The notes: generated from the letters alone by a model not told the origin. A stretch of 64,000 nucleotides of DNA from an uncultured Prevotellaceae bacterium (GCA_902774815.1 CACYJV010000033.1:1-64000); one strand, 5' to 3'; counted from the first letter of the stretch, positions 41,301 to 50,282 are shown. Program-made: numbers and translations.

Positions 41301-43991
41301 CTATTTAATGATTACTTTCTTGCCGTTGACAATGTAAATGCCCTTGGTTAATTGACTGTTTTCGGGTTTACCATTTACGATTTTGCGGCCACTGAGGTCG
41401 TAGACGGGGGAGTCGGAGGTGGCAGCATCGGTCTCGATGTTCTCGATGCCATCGCTCTCGACGAGTTTCAACTCGAGCTTGTCGATGTTGCACTGGGCAC
41501 CGAAGACGGTGAAACGAAGTGTCTGCTTGCCAGCTTTGATGCGATTGCGAATGTTGCCACTAATGGTCTTATAGGTGTTCCAATCTCCGCTGCCCGTCTG
41601 CGGCACGTTGACGCGGCAGAGGGTCGTCAAACTGCCGTCGGCATTGACGAGCGATACGGTAAAGCCTGAACCGCTGATGCCCGACGATGCTGTGCCTACG
41701 TAGGAATACTTGCCGCCTTCGGGGAAGTTTACTGTGTATTCGAGCCACTCGCCCACAGCCGTGTAGCCGATGGCATAGCCACCATTGCCTGTGACGATGT
41801 CAACACCCTCGTTGTCGGTGCGGTACTTGGCATCGCCCTCGTCCTTCGAGTCGTCGTCGTGGAAGGTAAAGCCTTCGCCGCCCTTGTCAAAGTCCTCGGC
41901 CTCGATGATGCCGGGCATGTCGATCACGCCCTTATAGGGAGTGCGCTTGGGCTTGACCTGTAGTTCCAGTCGAGCCTCAGGCGACTGGCGGTCGTCCTCA
42001 TCGGTTGCGATGGCTGTGATGACGTAGCTGCCCTTTGCCGTAGGCCGATAGGCGACCTCGTAGGGAGCAGCGGTTACGGTGCGATAGATGACGTTGTCAA
42101 CGTAGAATCTCACGTTGCGCACGGTGCCCTGTCCTGGCGTCACGTCGGCACGGAGCGTGGTGCTGGTGTTCACTTCGGCTGGATCGGGATCGGCGCTGAG
42201 TGCAATCTTCATGGTGTTGTCGATATCGAGATGGCGCAAGATGATGCGGTCGAAGTTGAAGAGCAGGTCGCCACTCTTGACAATGAAGCGCAGGCGCTGC
42301 TCACCTTCCTTCAGCTCCACCTTCAGCCGACCGTGATGAATCTTATAGGTACTCCAGTTGCCGGTCTTTCCCACAGGCACCTCGCCGGTAAGGTCGGTCA
42401 GGCCCTCATCGGTGCTCAGTGCCAGCGAGAAGGAACCACCGCCATCCTGCGACGAGAAGTAGGCGTCGAACTCGTAGAGTCCGGCTTGCTTCACGTCGAC
42501 GGTGTACTCGAGCCATTCGCCTGCATGTGTCCAGCCGATGGCATAGCCGCCAGAGATACGCTCGATGTCGACGCCACCGGCATCACTGCGGTAGCCTGTT
42601 CCGGCACTACCCTGGTTCTGCGAGTCGCTGTCGTGATAGGCGATGCCCTCGGCTCCGGAGTCGAAGTTCTCGCCCTCGATGGTTCCAGGGATCTCGATGA
42701 CACCCTTGAAAGGTGCGCGCGGCTTATAGACGGTGAAGCCCGACCAGCGCTCGTACTGCGTTCCGTCGGTGGCATACACAACAGCCTTCACGTCCCTGTG
42801 TCCCACCGTTGCAGCCACGTACTCGGTGGAGTAGGGAGCCTCGGTGAAAGTGGCGTGGAGCTTGTTGTCGATGTAGAGGTCAATATGGTCAATGGTCTTC
42901 GTGCGCAGACGGGCACGCACCTCGATAGGCACGATATCGTCCTGCGTTACGGCGAGCGAACCCGGCTTTACGTAGACCGATGCTTCCTTGACCATGCCTG
43001 GGAAGGGACTCTTGGCGTTCTTGGCAGCATCGGAAGCCATATACTCGCGCAGCCAGGTCATGGCAGGACGATCCTTGCCGTCGCGGATGAGGCCAGAGTT
43101 GCCGTCGGTAGTCCATGTCTTGCCATAGATGTAGCCCCAAAGGGTGATGCCAGCGCAGTAGTCGGCTTCCCACATCACGGGAATCTGTTCCTTGTAGCGC
43201 TGCTCCTGCAGAGCGTCGTCGGAGGTGCCGATGTCGTACTCAGAACTGTACATAGGCATTTTCAACTCCCTTTGCAACTTGTTCATGGAATTCTTGAAGG
43301 TAGTTATGTTGCAATCGGTGAGGTCGTGTGACTGGCAGCCATAGGCATCGATGGGGGCACCTGCATCGCGCACAGTGCGCACAAGGTCGATGAATTGGTC
43401 GGTATTCCACTGGAAGGTGTTGTAGTCGTTGTAGATGAGGATGGCATCCGGCCAGCGCTCATGGGCCATCTCGAAGGCCTTGATGATCCAGTCGTAGCCA
43501 GTCTTGCCATCACCGCCCAGGGCACCACGATAGGGAGCAGGCTGGTGACCAGCGACGGCCTCGTTGACAACGTCGATCATCTGCAGGTCGGGATAGCGCT
43601 TGCTGGCAGCGTCCATCCACTCCTCGATGGCTTTCAGCTGCTCGGACTCAGAGAGACGGTCCATCCAGCTGGGATATTGTGCACCCCACACCAGGCAGTG
43701 GAACTTCATGGGGAAATTGTGCTGCTTGGCGTAGTTGTAAATGCGGTCGCAGTCACTCCAGTTGAAGCTGCCGCGAGCACCACCCTCGACGGAACCCCAT
43801 TTGGACTCGTTTTCGGGCGTGATCTGGTTCCAGAGCGTGTAGTACTTCTCTTTTCCATAGTCAACTTGATAGCTTGTTGTGATGTTGCCCAGGAACTTAT
43901 CGGGGTTTGTCGACAGCTGAGCATTTGCCTGCTGCGGTGCCAGGAAGGCACAGGACAAGGCAAGCAGGGAAAGATAGAGATTCTTTTTCAT
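41301..43991 (-). CDS. secreted GH10 xylanase with two CBM6-like modules
   Basis: This 896-residue protein has a signal peptide (to about residue 24) and a GH10 catalytic domain (about 30-330), with acid/base Glu144 in DVVNEA and nucleophile Glu251 in YSSEYDIG. Ig-like and CBM6-like modules follow. The first CBM (about 430-590) reads IEGENFDSGAEGIAYHD and AIGWTHAGEWLEYTV. The second (about 690-850) reads IEAEDFDKGGEGFTFHD and AIGYTAVGEWLEYTV. The tail (VYDLSGRKIVNGK ... KGIYIVNGKKVIIK) is the short C-terminal domain common in Prevotella secreted proteins. It cuts xylan backbones outside the cell. Confidence 0.93.
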   Translation of the reverse strand: MKKNLYLSLLALSCAFLAPQQANAQLSTNPDKFLGNITTSYQVDYGKEKYYTLWNQITPENESKWGSVEGGARGSFNWSDCDRIYNYAKQHNFPMKFHCLVWGAQYPSWMDRLSESEQLKAIEEWMDAASKRYPDLQMIDVVNEAVAGHQPAPYRGALGGDGKTGYDWIIKAFEMAHERWPDAILIYNDYNTFQWNTDQFIDLVRTVRDAGAPIDAYGCQSHDLTDCNITTFKNSMNKLQRELKMPMYSSEYDIGTSDDALQEQRYKEQIPVMWEADYCAGITLWGYIYGKTWTTDGNSGLIRDGKDRPAMTWLREYMASDAAKNAKSPFPGMVKEASVYVKPGSLAVTQDDIVPIEVRARLRTKTIDHIDLYIDNKLHATFTEAPYSTEYVAATVGHRDVKAVVYATDGTQYERWSGFTVYKPRAPFKGVIEIPGTIEGENFDSGAEGIAYHDSDSQNQGSAGTGYRSDAGGVDIERISGGYAIGWTHAGEWLEYTVDVKQAGLYEFDAYFSSQDGGGSFSLALSTDEGLTDLTGEVPVGKTGNWSTYKIHHGRLKVELKEGEQRLRFIVKSGDLLFNFDRIILRHLDIDNTMKIALSADPDPAEVNTSTTLRADVTPGQGTVRNVRFYVDNVIYRTVTAAPYEVAYRPTAKGSYVITAIATDEDDRQSPEARLELQVKPKRTPYKGVIDMPGIIEAEDFDKGGEGFTFHDDDSKDEGDAKYRTDNEGVDIVTGNGGYAIGYTAVGEWLEYTVNFPEGGKYSYVGTASSGISGSGFTVSLVNADGSLTTLCRVNVPQTGSGDWNTYKTISGNIRNRIKAGKQTLRFTVFGAQCNIDKLELKLVESDGIENIETDAATSDSPVYDLSGRKIVNGKPENSQLTKGIYIVNGKKVIIK

Positions 43992-44016
43992 GATGGTTGG
44001 ATTCTATTTTTGGTTG

Positions 44017-44047
44017 CAAAGATACAATAAATGGGGGAAACAGCAAA
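44017..44047 (-). promoter_or_regulatory. promoter of the GH10 gene
   Basis: On the minus strand TTTG (44047-44044), 19 bases, then TATCTTTG (44024-44017) precede the GH10 start at 43991. Confidence 0.6.
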
Positions 44048-44161
44048 GATTGCGCGCACGAAAAGAGATGTGGGAAAACAATTGAAAAGGTTTTTGATAC
44101 AAATGATACGAAAGGCCGAGAATCTGTCTGTACTCATTCTTGTGTTGTTTGGCAGGCCAAA

Positions 44162-44716
44162 ATGCCCAAGGCACAAAGGCTGCTGCACCAGGCAATGGAC
44201 TCCCAGTTGCTGATTGCCCAGGACACCGCAAAGTTCGAAAAGCTGAAGTATCGGTTGGCCTCTTTCATGCCCACGGTCAACTTCGCCGAAGCCACGGAGC
44301 GCATCTTCTCGTCGAGCATCGAAACCATCAACATTGTGGGCAACGTGCTCTTCACGGAGAGCGTGGCTAACTTCTATTTGGCTCGAGGCATGTACAAAGA
44401 AATGGTTTGTGACTCGATTGCCGCTCAGCTGACAAAGTCGCAGTCCCTCATGACGTTGAAAGGAGCCCTTGATTTCGACTATTGCGAATATGCAATGCTG
44501 AGTTGTAGTTTAGTGAAAGAAATGCGCCACTACTATAAGATGTGCCGTGAAATGATGGGTATCAGCGATGAGAACCTCTTGGCCTACAAGAAGGAGAGGG
44601 AGCAGTTAGAGGAAAACATTTCAGGCGGTGAGGTGGCGTTTAATAAAGTCATTGAAGAGCTGGTGACCAAGCAACAAGAAATCAACGAGGCGAAACAGAA
44701 GTCGGGGATTGAGTGA
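44162..44716 (+). CDS. hypothetical alpha-helical protein
   Basis: This protein is about 184 residues from MPKAQRLLHQAMD (44162). The longer open frame from 43997 covers the promoter of the GH10 gene and is unlikely to be coding. It is soluble and helical, with amphipathic stretches (FEKLKYRLASFMPTVNFAEATERIF) and a coiled-coil end (LLAYKKEREQLEENISGGEVAFNKVIEELVTKQQEINEAKQK). There is no signal peptide. I do not recognise a family. It stands alone between GH10 and GH43, both on the other strand. Confidence 0.55.
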   Translation: MPKAQRLLHQAMDSQLLIAQDTAKFEKLKYRLASFMPTVNFAEATERIFSSSIETINIVGNVLFTESVANFYLARGMYKEMVCDSIAAQLTKSQSLMTLKGALDFDYCEYAMLSCSLVKEMRHYYKMCREMMGISDENLLAYKKEREQLEENISGGEVAFNKVIEELVTKQQEINEAKQKSGIE

Positions 44717-44728
44717 GGCCAGCGATGA

Positions 44729-44770
44729 GCCGCATAGCTTGACCGACAAAGGCTGACCAAGCTATGCGGC
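44729..44770. terminator. hairpin between convergent genes
   Basis: GCCGCATAGCTTG (44729-44741) and its perfect complement (44758-44770) form a 13-bp stem with a 16-base loop. It lies between the hypothetical gene and the GH43 gene, which converge. No T run follows on the plus strand, so a terminator role is only likely. Confidence 0.5.
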
Positions 44771-44836
44771 CCGACGCGTTCCTACATCAAGAATAAAGCG
44801 AAACAAGGTTGCAAACAATCGAGTCCGCAGGCACCA

Positions 44837-46558
44837 TCAGAGGTGCTTGCGGCTCTTTTTGACGCCTCGCTCGTCGGTATATTGCTCGATGACGATGCCG
44901 CGCTGGCGCTGTCCGTCAGCGATGCGACGGCCCGAGAGGTCGTAGGTTTGCCTTTGTACGGGTTTGCCGAACGTTACGTTTTCCACGGCCTCTGTCCCGG
45001 CTTCAGTGGCCTGCCAGGCATCCAGATAGACGTTGTCGCCCGAAGTGACGACGATGTAGATGGTCTTCTGTCCCGTGAACTTAGCGGGGTCCACCTCAAC
45101 GGTGTAGTCGCTCATCTTGTCCGACGCGATGTCGAAGGTTGCCGAAGGCTTGGCCCCCTTGCGGCCAAAGCGGAACTCCACCGTGCCTTCGCCCTTGGCG
45201 CGCACCATGAGCTTCGATGCTCCGGCGGTGCCGAAGTCAACGCGGCGCACCTGGGTCCACGAGCCGGCCGCCATCTTCACCTGCAGGTTTCTCGATGCAT
45301 CGTTGCCCAACGTGCTGACGCTGGTGTTCTTGAGGATATTCGTGAAGTCCTCGTAGCTGATGCCGCCACAGCTGGCCATGGTCTCAGCCTCCTGCAGCTG
45401 ATAGGGGTTCATGTTGGCTATGGCCGTGACGCCCGTCCTGGTGAGCGTCATCTTGTTGATGGTCTGCGTCGATTCGTTCACCGTTGCCTTGTCCACGCCG
45501 ATTGAACGATAGCCTGAAGCCTCGCTGTCCATGTCGCCGGCATTCTTCATGGCCGTTTCCAGGATGGTCGAGTGGTAGAACAGGTAGTAGTTGCCCTTGA
45601 ACTTGTGCAGGTGGGTGTGGTTATTGCCCCAGCCCATGTCGAAATTGCCCTCGTTGGGCACGTATTCGCCACGATAGTTCCACGAGGCAGGGTCGAGTGG
45701 CGTGTCGCTGGTCATGTAGCACATGCTGCACGACGAGGGAGCAGGCTGCCCGTTGCGCCCCTCGAAGCTGTTCCAATCGTCGCGGCCCGACCACGAGGTG
45801 TTGTAGGTGTAGACAAACCGTCCGCCGATGATGTTCAGTTCGCTGGCCTCGAACAGGTAGGGAGCCGGCATGTTTACGGCTGAGCCGCTCAGACCGGTCA
45901 TCGAGGCGTTCAGCTTGGCGATGCGCGAGTTGCCTGGCCACAGGTTAGAGCCCGACGACTGCGGGTCGCCGCCACCGAAGGCTATCCATCCCGTGCCGTC
46001 GGCATCAACTACAGCGCCCGGGTCGAAGATCCAGTTGCAAGGACGCACGCCGGGTGTGTCGCCATCGATCATCGGCTTCGACAGTGGCGACGACCACGGT
46101 CCGACAGGCGACGAGGCTTTCAGCACGCCGATGCTACCGCCGCTGTTGGCGAAGTAGAGGAAGAATTCGTCGGTGCCACGTGAGTTCGTGCGCCAGACAG
46201 CCGAAGGCGCCCACGAAGCAGCAAAGCGCCAGCCCCACGTCGAGCACAGCTTAGCCACGTCGATGGTGCCGTGGAAGGTCCAGTTCACCATGTCGTCAGT
46301 CGAGAAAATGACGAGCGATTTGATGTCGCCGTAGCCATTGCCGCCGGTCTTTCCGTTCTTGATGTACTGCTGAGTGTCATTGGTGCCGTAGACGTAGAGT
46401 CGGCCGTTATAGTCGATAGCCGTTGGGTCGGCACAGAACACGCAGGCACTGATGGGGTTGGCCTCGCTCGTGGGCTTATGCTCCTTGGCCAGCGTCTGTG
46501 CACTGGTCTGCAGGCATGCTGCCATGAGAGCTGCTGTGATGATGAATTTCTGATACAT
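44837..46558 (-). CDS. secreted GH43 family enzyme with a CBM6-like module
   Basis: This 573-residue protein has a signal peptide (to about residue 20). A five-bladed GH43 domain follows with the general base Asp in CADPTAIDYNGRLYVYG, the second Asp in FDPGAVVDADGTGWIAFGG, and the general acid Glu in LFEASELNIIGGRF. A CBM6-like domain (about 390-525) starts QLQEAETMASCGG. The tail TYDLSGRRIADGQRQRG is the short C-terminal domain of Prevotella secreted proteins. It probably removes arabinose or xylose side units. It starts 23 bases after the GH35-like gene and is likely in the same operon. Confidence 0.88.
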   Translation of the reverse strand: MYQKFIITAALMAACLQTSAQTLAKEHKPTSEANPISACVFCADPTAIDYNGRLYVYGTNDTQQYIKNGKTGGNGYGDIKSLVIFSTDDMVNWTFHGTIDVAKLCSTWGWRFAASWAPSAVWRTNSRGTDEFFLYFANSGGSIGVLKASSPVGPWSSPLSKPMIDGDTPGVRPCNWIFDPGAVVDADGTGWIAFGGGDPQSSGSNLWPGNSRIAKLNASMTGLSGSAVNMPAPYLFEASELNIIGGRFVYTYNTSWSGRDDWNSFEGRNGQPAPSSCSMCYMTSDTPLDPASWNYRGEYVPNEGNFDMGWGNNHTHLHKFKGNYYLFYHSTILETAMKNAGDMDSEASGYRSIGVDKATVNESTQTINKMTLTRTGVTAIANMNPYQLQEAETMASCGGISYEDFTNILKNTSVSTLGNDASRNLQVKMAAGSWTQVRRVDFGTAGASKLMVRAKGEGTVEFRFGRKGAKPSATFDIASDKMSDYTVEVDPAKFTGQKTIYIVVTSGDNVYLDAWQATEAGTEAVENVTFGKPVQRQTYDLSGRRIADGQRQRGIVIEQYTDERGVKKSRKHL

Positions 46559-46581
46559 GTCGGTTTATGCTTTTTTGTTTG

Positions 46582-48432
46582 TCAATATTCGTAAAGCTTC
46601 ACGTGAAGGATTCGATAGTCGTCGATGCCTATTCGCACGTGGCGGCCCTGATGCGTCTGGTCGCCATTGTCGCGGCGCACGAAGTGCAGCGTGCCGTCCT
46701 CAGGTGCTATCGATACCTCATCGGCATAGCCGATGCCAAGTCGCCTGCAGGCTTTGCCTTTTCCCCACGTCGGGTTGGAGTGGGGCAGGGCGGCGGCTGA
46801 GGCTGTGGTGCCTTGCGCAAAGCCATCCTCGCCCAACGCGGCCTGCAGCTGGTGGCGGTGTTCGTAGCTGGTGGCAAATTCAACGACGACGCCACTGCCG
46901 GCGATGAGGTATTCGTGTGGTGCCAGGCGCATGACCACAGCCCCTCCCTCGGGCCATGTCGAGCCATCGGTGGCGCGTGCATCCCAAGGCAACGTGAAGA
47001 CGTGGCGGCACGTGATGAAGATGCTGTCCTTCGAAGCATCGACCAGCGTTCTTTCGCGGTCGTCTTGCGTGAAGAGGAGCCCCCACGTGGCAGCAGGCTT
47101 CAGCGGTTGCAGCTGGCGTAGCAGTCCATAGGCCCGTGCTACGTGCTCGGTGTCGGCGGCAGGTGCCTGATCGATGGCGAAGGGCGAGAATCCCACTGCA
47201 TGGTGCTCACCGAAGGAGTAGAGAGCCCGTACTCCGCTGTTCCGGCAGCAACGGCTCTCGGGAATGAAGAGTGCATTGCCCGGGAAATCGTATTGGGCTG
47301 CCCACGATTTGAACCCTGTGTCGTAAATGTCGGGCGAAAGCATGTCGATGCTCGGGGCTGCCAGTTTCCAGATGGCTGCGAGATGGGCCAGCGGACCAGC
47401 TGAGGGGTATTCGCCCGGCCGACGGCCACGGCTGTTCATGGCGGCGTTCACGAAGAGCGGCACATCGTGGATGCGGCGTGCAGCTGAGGCCAGCTGTTCG
47501 ACGTAGCGGGCATAGTGCCAGGCTTGGAATTGCTCGTCCCAGTAGGGATTGTCGGTGTCCACATCGCTCCAGCGAAGCTGCTTCGCCCCTTTGCCTTTCG
47601 CCCCTTCATCCTTCATCCCTTCATCCTTCATCCGAATTTCCTTCATCCCTTCATCCTTCGTCCGAGTCGCCATGGTCCTTTCATCCTTCGTCCCTTCATC
47701 CTTCATCCGAGTCGCCATTGTCCCTTCATCCTTCATCCCTTCATCCTTCGTCCGAATCAGCAGGGGGAGCAACTCACGGGGGATGGGCTCGCTGAAGGCC
47801 CGTTCGGCAAGCGGCGAATGGTCGCGGGCAGCTTCCAGCATGCCAATCTCGTTCTCGATTTGAACCATCAGGACGGTATTTCGGTCTTTGTCGACCTCGG
47901 CCAAATGCTCCATCAGTCGTGTGAAAGCCCGCAGGTCGGCCTTCAGCACATTGTCGGAGAAGCAGCTGGCTATCTCCATGGGCTTGCCCTCGGCCGTCAT
48001 GGCCCGTGGAAAGCGCCGTGTGTCCTCCTTGAACCACAACGGGGCATAGCACGACATGGAGTTTTTCCAGACGCCGAACCACAGCAGCACCACATGGAGA
48101 CCGTTTTCACGGGCTCGCTGCAGGGTGTGGTCGACGAGGGTGAAATCGAAACGCCCCTCAACGGGCTCCAGCAACTCCCAGTACACCGGCACGAGCACGG
48201 TGTTCAGTCCCAGGGCTGCCATACGGGGCATCACGACATCGATGTCGGCACACGACGTGGCAGCTGAGTTGCTGAGCTCGCCTCCAAGCAGTTGGAATGG
48301 GCGTCCCTGCACCTCGAGGTGGTGGCTGCGGCCGTCATCGACGAGCTTCACTTGTGCCTGCACGCTGAAGGCTGCGAGGCAACAAAGCATCGCAAGGATA
48401 AGTCTACCGATGTCGTGTTTTTTTGTTTTCAT
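46582..48432 (-). CDS. secreted GH35-like (DUF5597) beta-galactosidase-type enzyme with an in-frame minisatellite
   Basis: This protein is about 616 residues from MKTKKHDIGR (48432). The longer start at 48453 would leave almost no leader after the -7 box at 48455-48462. A signal peptide ends at SVQA-QVKL. Barrel motifs: LLGGELSNSAA, LNTVLVPVYWELLEPVEGRFDF, LMVQIENEIG (acid/base Glu), and ALFIPESR (probable nucleophile Glu). The C-terminus matches the DUF5597-type ending. Between PRELLPLLI and LRWSDVDTDNPYWDEQ lies a run of about 57 residues of KDEGMKDEG-type units coded by heptamer DNA (about 47585-47754), absent from the expected fold. Confidence 0.82.
   Translation of the reverse strand: MKTKKHDIGRLILAMLCCLAAFSVQAQVKLVDDGRSHHLEVQGRPFQLLGGELSNSAATSCADIDVVMPRMAALGLNTVLVPVYWELLEPVEGRFDFTLVDHTLQRARENGLHVVLLWFGVWKNSMSCYAPLWFKEDTRRFPRAMTAEGKPMEIASCFSDNVLKADLRAFTRLMEHLAEVDKDRNTVLMVQIENEIGMLEAARDHSPLAERAFSEPIPRELLPLLIRTKDEGMKDEGTMATRMKDEGTKDERTMATRTKDEGMKEIRMKDEGMKDEGAKGKGAKQLRWSDVDTDNPYWDEQFQAWHYARYVEQLASAARRIHDVPLFVNAAMNSRGRRPGEYPSAGPLAHLAAIWKLAAPSIDMLSPDIYDTGFKSWAAQYDFPGNALFIPESRCCRNSGVRALYSFGEHHAVGFSPFAIDQAPAADTEHVARAYGLLRQLQPLKPAATWGLLFTQDDRERTLVDASKDSIFITCRHVFTLPWDARATDGSTWPEGGAVVMRLAPHEYLIAGSGVVVEFATSYEHRHQLQAALGEDGFAQGTTASAAALPHSNPTWGKGKACRRLGIGYADEVSIAPEDGTLHFVRRDNGDQTHQGRHVRIGIDDYRILHVKLYEY
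47585..47754 (-). repeat. heptamer minisatellite in the GH35-like gene
   Basis: About 170 bases consist of variants of TTCATCC/TTCGTCC (minus strand GGATGAA/GGACGAA), separated by CGAGTCGCCAT and GAATTTC linkers in a higher-order pattern. It codes for K-D-E-G-M/T units. No frame shift or stop is introduced. Confidence 0.9.
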
Positions 48433-48454
48433 GAGGCATTTCTGTTTGAACATG

Positions 48455-48486
48455 CAAAAGTACGAAAAAGTGCCCTAAAGAGCAAA
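48455..48486 (-). promoter_or_regulatory. promoter of the GH35-GH43 operon
   Basis: On the minus strand TTTG (48486-48483), 20 bases, then TACTTTTG (48462-48455) fit the consensus, about 23 bases before ATG 48432. Confidence 0.6.
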
Positions 48487-48547
48487 TCTTTTCGCCAGTT
48501 TTGTTAGTGAATTTTGCTTTATTTTGCAACCCTGTCCTTCTGAGCGA

Positions 48548-48625
48548 AAAAGCACTGCTTTAGGCTCGTAAAGCATTGGCTTTGGCTTGTAAAGCACGGC
48601 TTTTCACCTGTCAAGGGTGGGCTTT
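48548..48625. repeat. AAAGCAnTGGCTTT-type tandem words
   Basis: Units start at 48548, 48569 and 48590 with a 21-base period and resemble those at 37211. Confidence 0.65.
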
Positions 48626-48807
48626 TCGTTTGCGATTGACCTGATAGAGCGGGTTGATTCGTTGCCATAATTTTACTCGTTGGATTTTAAGGGTTGAACT
48701 TTCATTTTGACAGAAGCTTCAATTTCTGTTTGTCTGTTTGTTTCGGTGGTGCGGGGGTTGAGATTCGGTGGTGCGGGGGTACGGGGGTCAGCCTCTTCGA
48801 GGCCGAG

Positions 48808-49024
48808 GGTACGAGATTAGCCTTTCTGCTCACTGTAGGGGCAGACCCCCGTGTCTGCCCGCTAAACATGGGGCTTACTTCCTCTTTGTGCAGTGGTGGT
48901 TCCTGATGTAGGAGCAGACCCCCTGTCTGCCCGTGTTTCGGTGGCTTGTCTGCGGCTCTGGGATGGCGGGCAGACACGGGCGTCTGCCCCTACACGTCGC
49001 ACCCTTCAAGGCTAATCTCGTACC
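48808..49024. repeat. 217-base block bounded by 17-base perfect inverted repeats
   Basis: GGTACGAGATTAGCCTT (48808-48824) and its exact complement (49008-49024) enclose three GTAGGGGCAGACCCC...GTCTGCCCG units: 48835-48861, 48908-48933, and inverted at 48967-48993. The shape is like a small non-autonomous element, but no transposase is present. Open frames here are repeat translations. Confidence 0.75.
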
Positions 49025-49244
49025 ACCGTACCCCCGATAATTTGATGAACTCTTACTGACTGCAAAATTACAAAGCAAAAACGAAATGAGCCCTATATTG
49101 ACCAAACTTTGTTATTATTTTAACTAATTTTAACGTTTCTGCATATTGCCGTCAAAAGCGGATGTTGAGTCGAGGCTAAGGGTAAGCGAACTCTGGCTCA
49201 TGTTCGTGAGAGTCGCGACTAACCCGAGATGGCTTTTGGAGTAC

Positions 49245-49364
49245 GCTGCGTCCCAGCTGAGTTGCTACATCCCTGCGGAGTATGCTACATCCCAGCTGAG
49301 TTGCTACATCCCAGCTGAGTTGCTACATCCCTGCGGAGTATGCTTCATCCCTGCATGGTTGCAT
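49245..49364. repeat. 19/20-base tandem repeat GCTACATCCCAGCTGAGTT
   Basis: Five to six units alternate between GCTACATCCCAGCTGAGTT and GCTACATCCCTGCGGAGTAT. Confidence 0.8.
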
Positions 49365-49593
49365 CTTCACTTTGCCAAAATGAAAAAATCGGCCCGGCCG
49401 CCGCTTCTTTTTGGGAATTAGCGGTATCGCTAATTCCTATAGCGGCCTTGCCGCTATTATCACTAAGACTACTTGTAGGATTAGTGCTTTCTTTTTCATT
49501 TTCATTTTCTTTTTCATTTTCATTTTCATTTTCTCTTTCTTTTTCTTTGAAAGGCAAAACGTTACTAACGTTAGGTTTATAATTGGTTTCCAT
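49345..49593 (-). CDS. small low-complexity open frame, possibly a remnant
   Basis: About 82 codons start METNYKPNVSNVLPF. A run of E/N/K from a hexamer microsatellite (49476-49554) follows, and the end is coded by two adjacent perfect hairpins (49414-49437 and 49441-49455) and part of the tandem repeat. There is no recognisable domain. It may be a decayed mobile-element gene or not a gene at all. Confidence 0.25.
   Translation of the reverse strand: METNYKPNVSNVLPFKEKERENENENEKENENEKESTNPTSSLSDNSGKAAIGISDTANSQKEAAAGPIFSFWQSEDATMQG
49414..49455. repeat. two adjacent perfect hairpins
   Basis: GGAATTAGCG-GTAT-CGCTAATTCC (49414-49437) is followed by AGCGGC-CTT-GCCGCT (49441-49455). Confidence 0.7.
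49476..49554. repeat. TTTTCATTTTC-type microsatellite
   Basis: About 80 bases of TTTTCA/TTTTCT hexamer words; on the minus strand they encode the E/N/K run of the 49345-49593 frame. Length may vary by slippage. Confidence 0.75.
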
Positions 49594-49654
49594 CGCAAAA
49601 GATGCTTCTTTCGTTCGCAATGTTTTTTTTGCCTTTATTGACTTTTTTTGAGTA

Positions 49655-49876
49655 TTAGTTGTCCTGTAATGTCACGAAATAAAAGGCCCGTTTTGTGGCA
49701 TCTTCAACCTTAATGGTTGTCAGTCGTCTATAGGCGCAAATGCCAAAAGAGTATTCCCAAGATAATACAATAGTGTAGCTGTTGGCACAAGACGCCCTAA
49801 CGGGGCACCTTGTGTCATTACCAATAATATTGCCGAAAAAGTAATATAATTCGACCGCGTTTCGAGCAAATTTCAC
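49655..49876 (-). CDS. small open frame in a strongly structured region
   Basis: A 73-codon frame starts MKFARNAVELYYFFGNIIGNDT and ends FYFVTLQDN. It has a GTAATG-free ordinary ATG start and no shadow gene. The DNA can form an 11-bp stem with two G-T pairs (49787-49797 with 49803-49813) and a CAACC/GGTTG hairpin near 49707-49725. The structure may matter more than the protein. Unknown function. Confidence 0.3.
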   Translation of the reverse strand: MKFARNAVELYYFFGNIIGNDTRCPVRASCANSYTIVLSWEYSFGICAYRRLTTIKVEDATKRAFYFVTLQDN

Positions 49877-50129
49877 TCCCCGTAACCTTTTATCATTGGG
49901 GGGTGTAAAAATAAAATATTTATTGCATGAGTTTCAAGTTTCAAATGTAAAGTTTTTTCTGCTTAAATGGTAAGTCTTTAACAATGATTTATTTTCATTT
50001 TTAGGTATTTTAATTGCTTAATTAGCATCCTTAAATGTTGGCAATAATATATTAGTTGACCTATAAGAGGTAGAACTTGAAAATAAACGGAAAAGTACGG
50101 AAAACTTACCCAGCAATAGGATGTTATGG
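49877..50129. other. AT-rich gene-free stretch
   Basis: No gene, repeat or hairpin was recognised. The DNA is clearly more AT-rich than the average of the window. Confidence 0.5.
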
Positions 50130-50221
50130 GACCTCGGAGAGGTCCGAATTTAAGAAACCCCAGGTCTACTGACCTGGGGATAGGGGATCATGTGATGAGG
50201 AAGACGACTTCGAAGATGTCG
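50130..50221 (-). repeat. composite palindromic repeat beside the CRISPR array
   Basis: It runs GACCTCGGAGAGGTC, CCCCAGGTC...GACCTGGGG, then CGACTTCGAAGATGTCG. It matches the reverse complement of 4146-4238 over its length, including the unique linker ATCATGTGATGAGGA. Confidence 0.85.
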
Positions 50222-50265
50222 TACGTAAATATCTTCATGACTTGGCAGCTCTATACGATTGGTTT

Positions 50266-50282
50266 GTTTCATTTGGTGCGAC
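50266..50282 (-). repeat. decayed CRISPR repeat with a 16-base internal deletion
   Basis: GTTTCATTTGGTGCGAC keeps both ends of the CRISPR repeat but has lost the stem. It is followed by a 34-base spacer-length stretch (50283-50316) before the first full repeat. Confidence 0.7.

Noticed and set aside
43997-44161. Longer start for the hypothetical gene at 44162
   Set aside because: The added codons overlap the GH10 promoter and look non-coding.
48694-48977. Small frames in the 48.7-49.0 kb block
   Set aside because: They lie within the inverted-repeat block and encode only repeat units.
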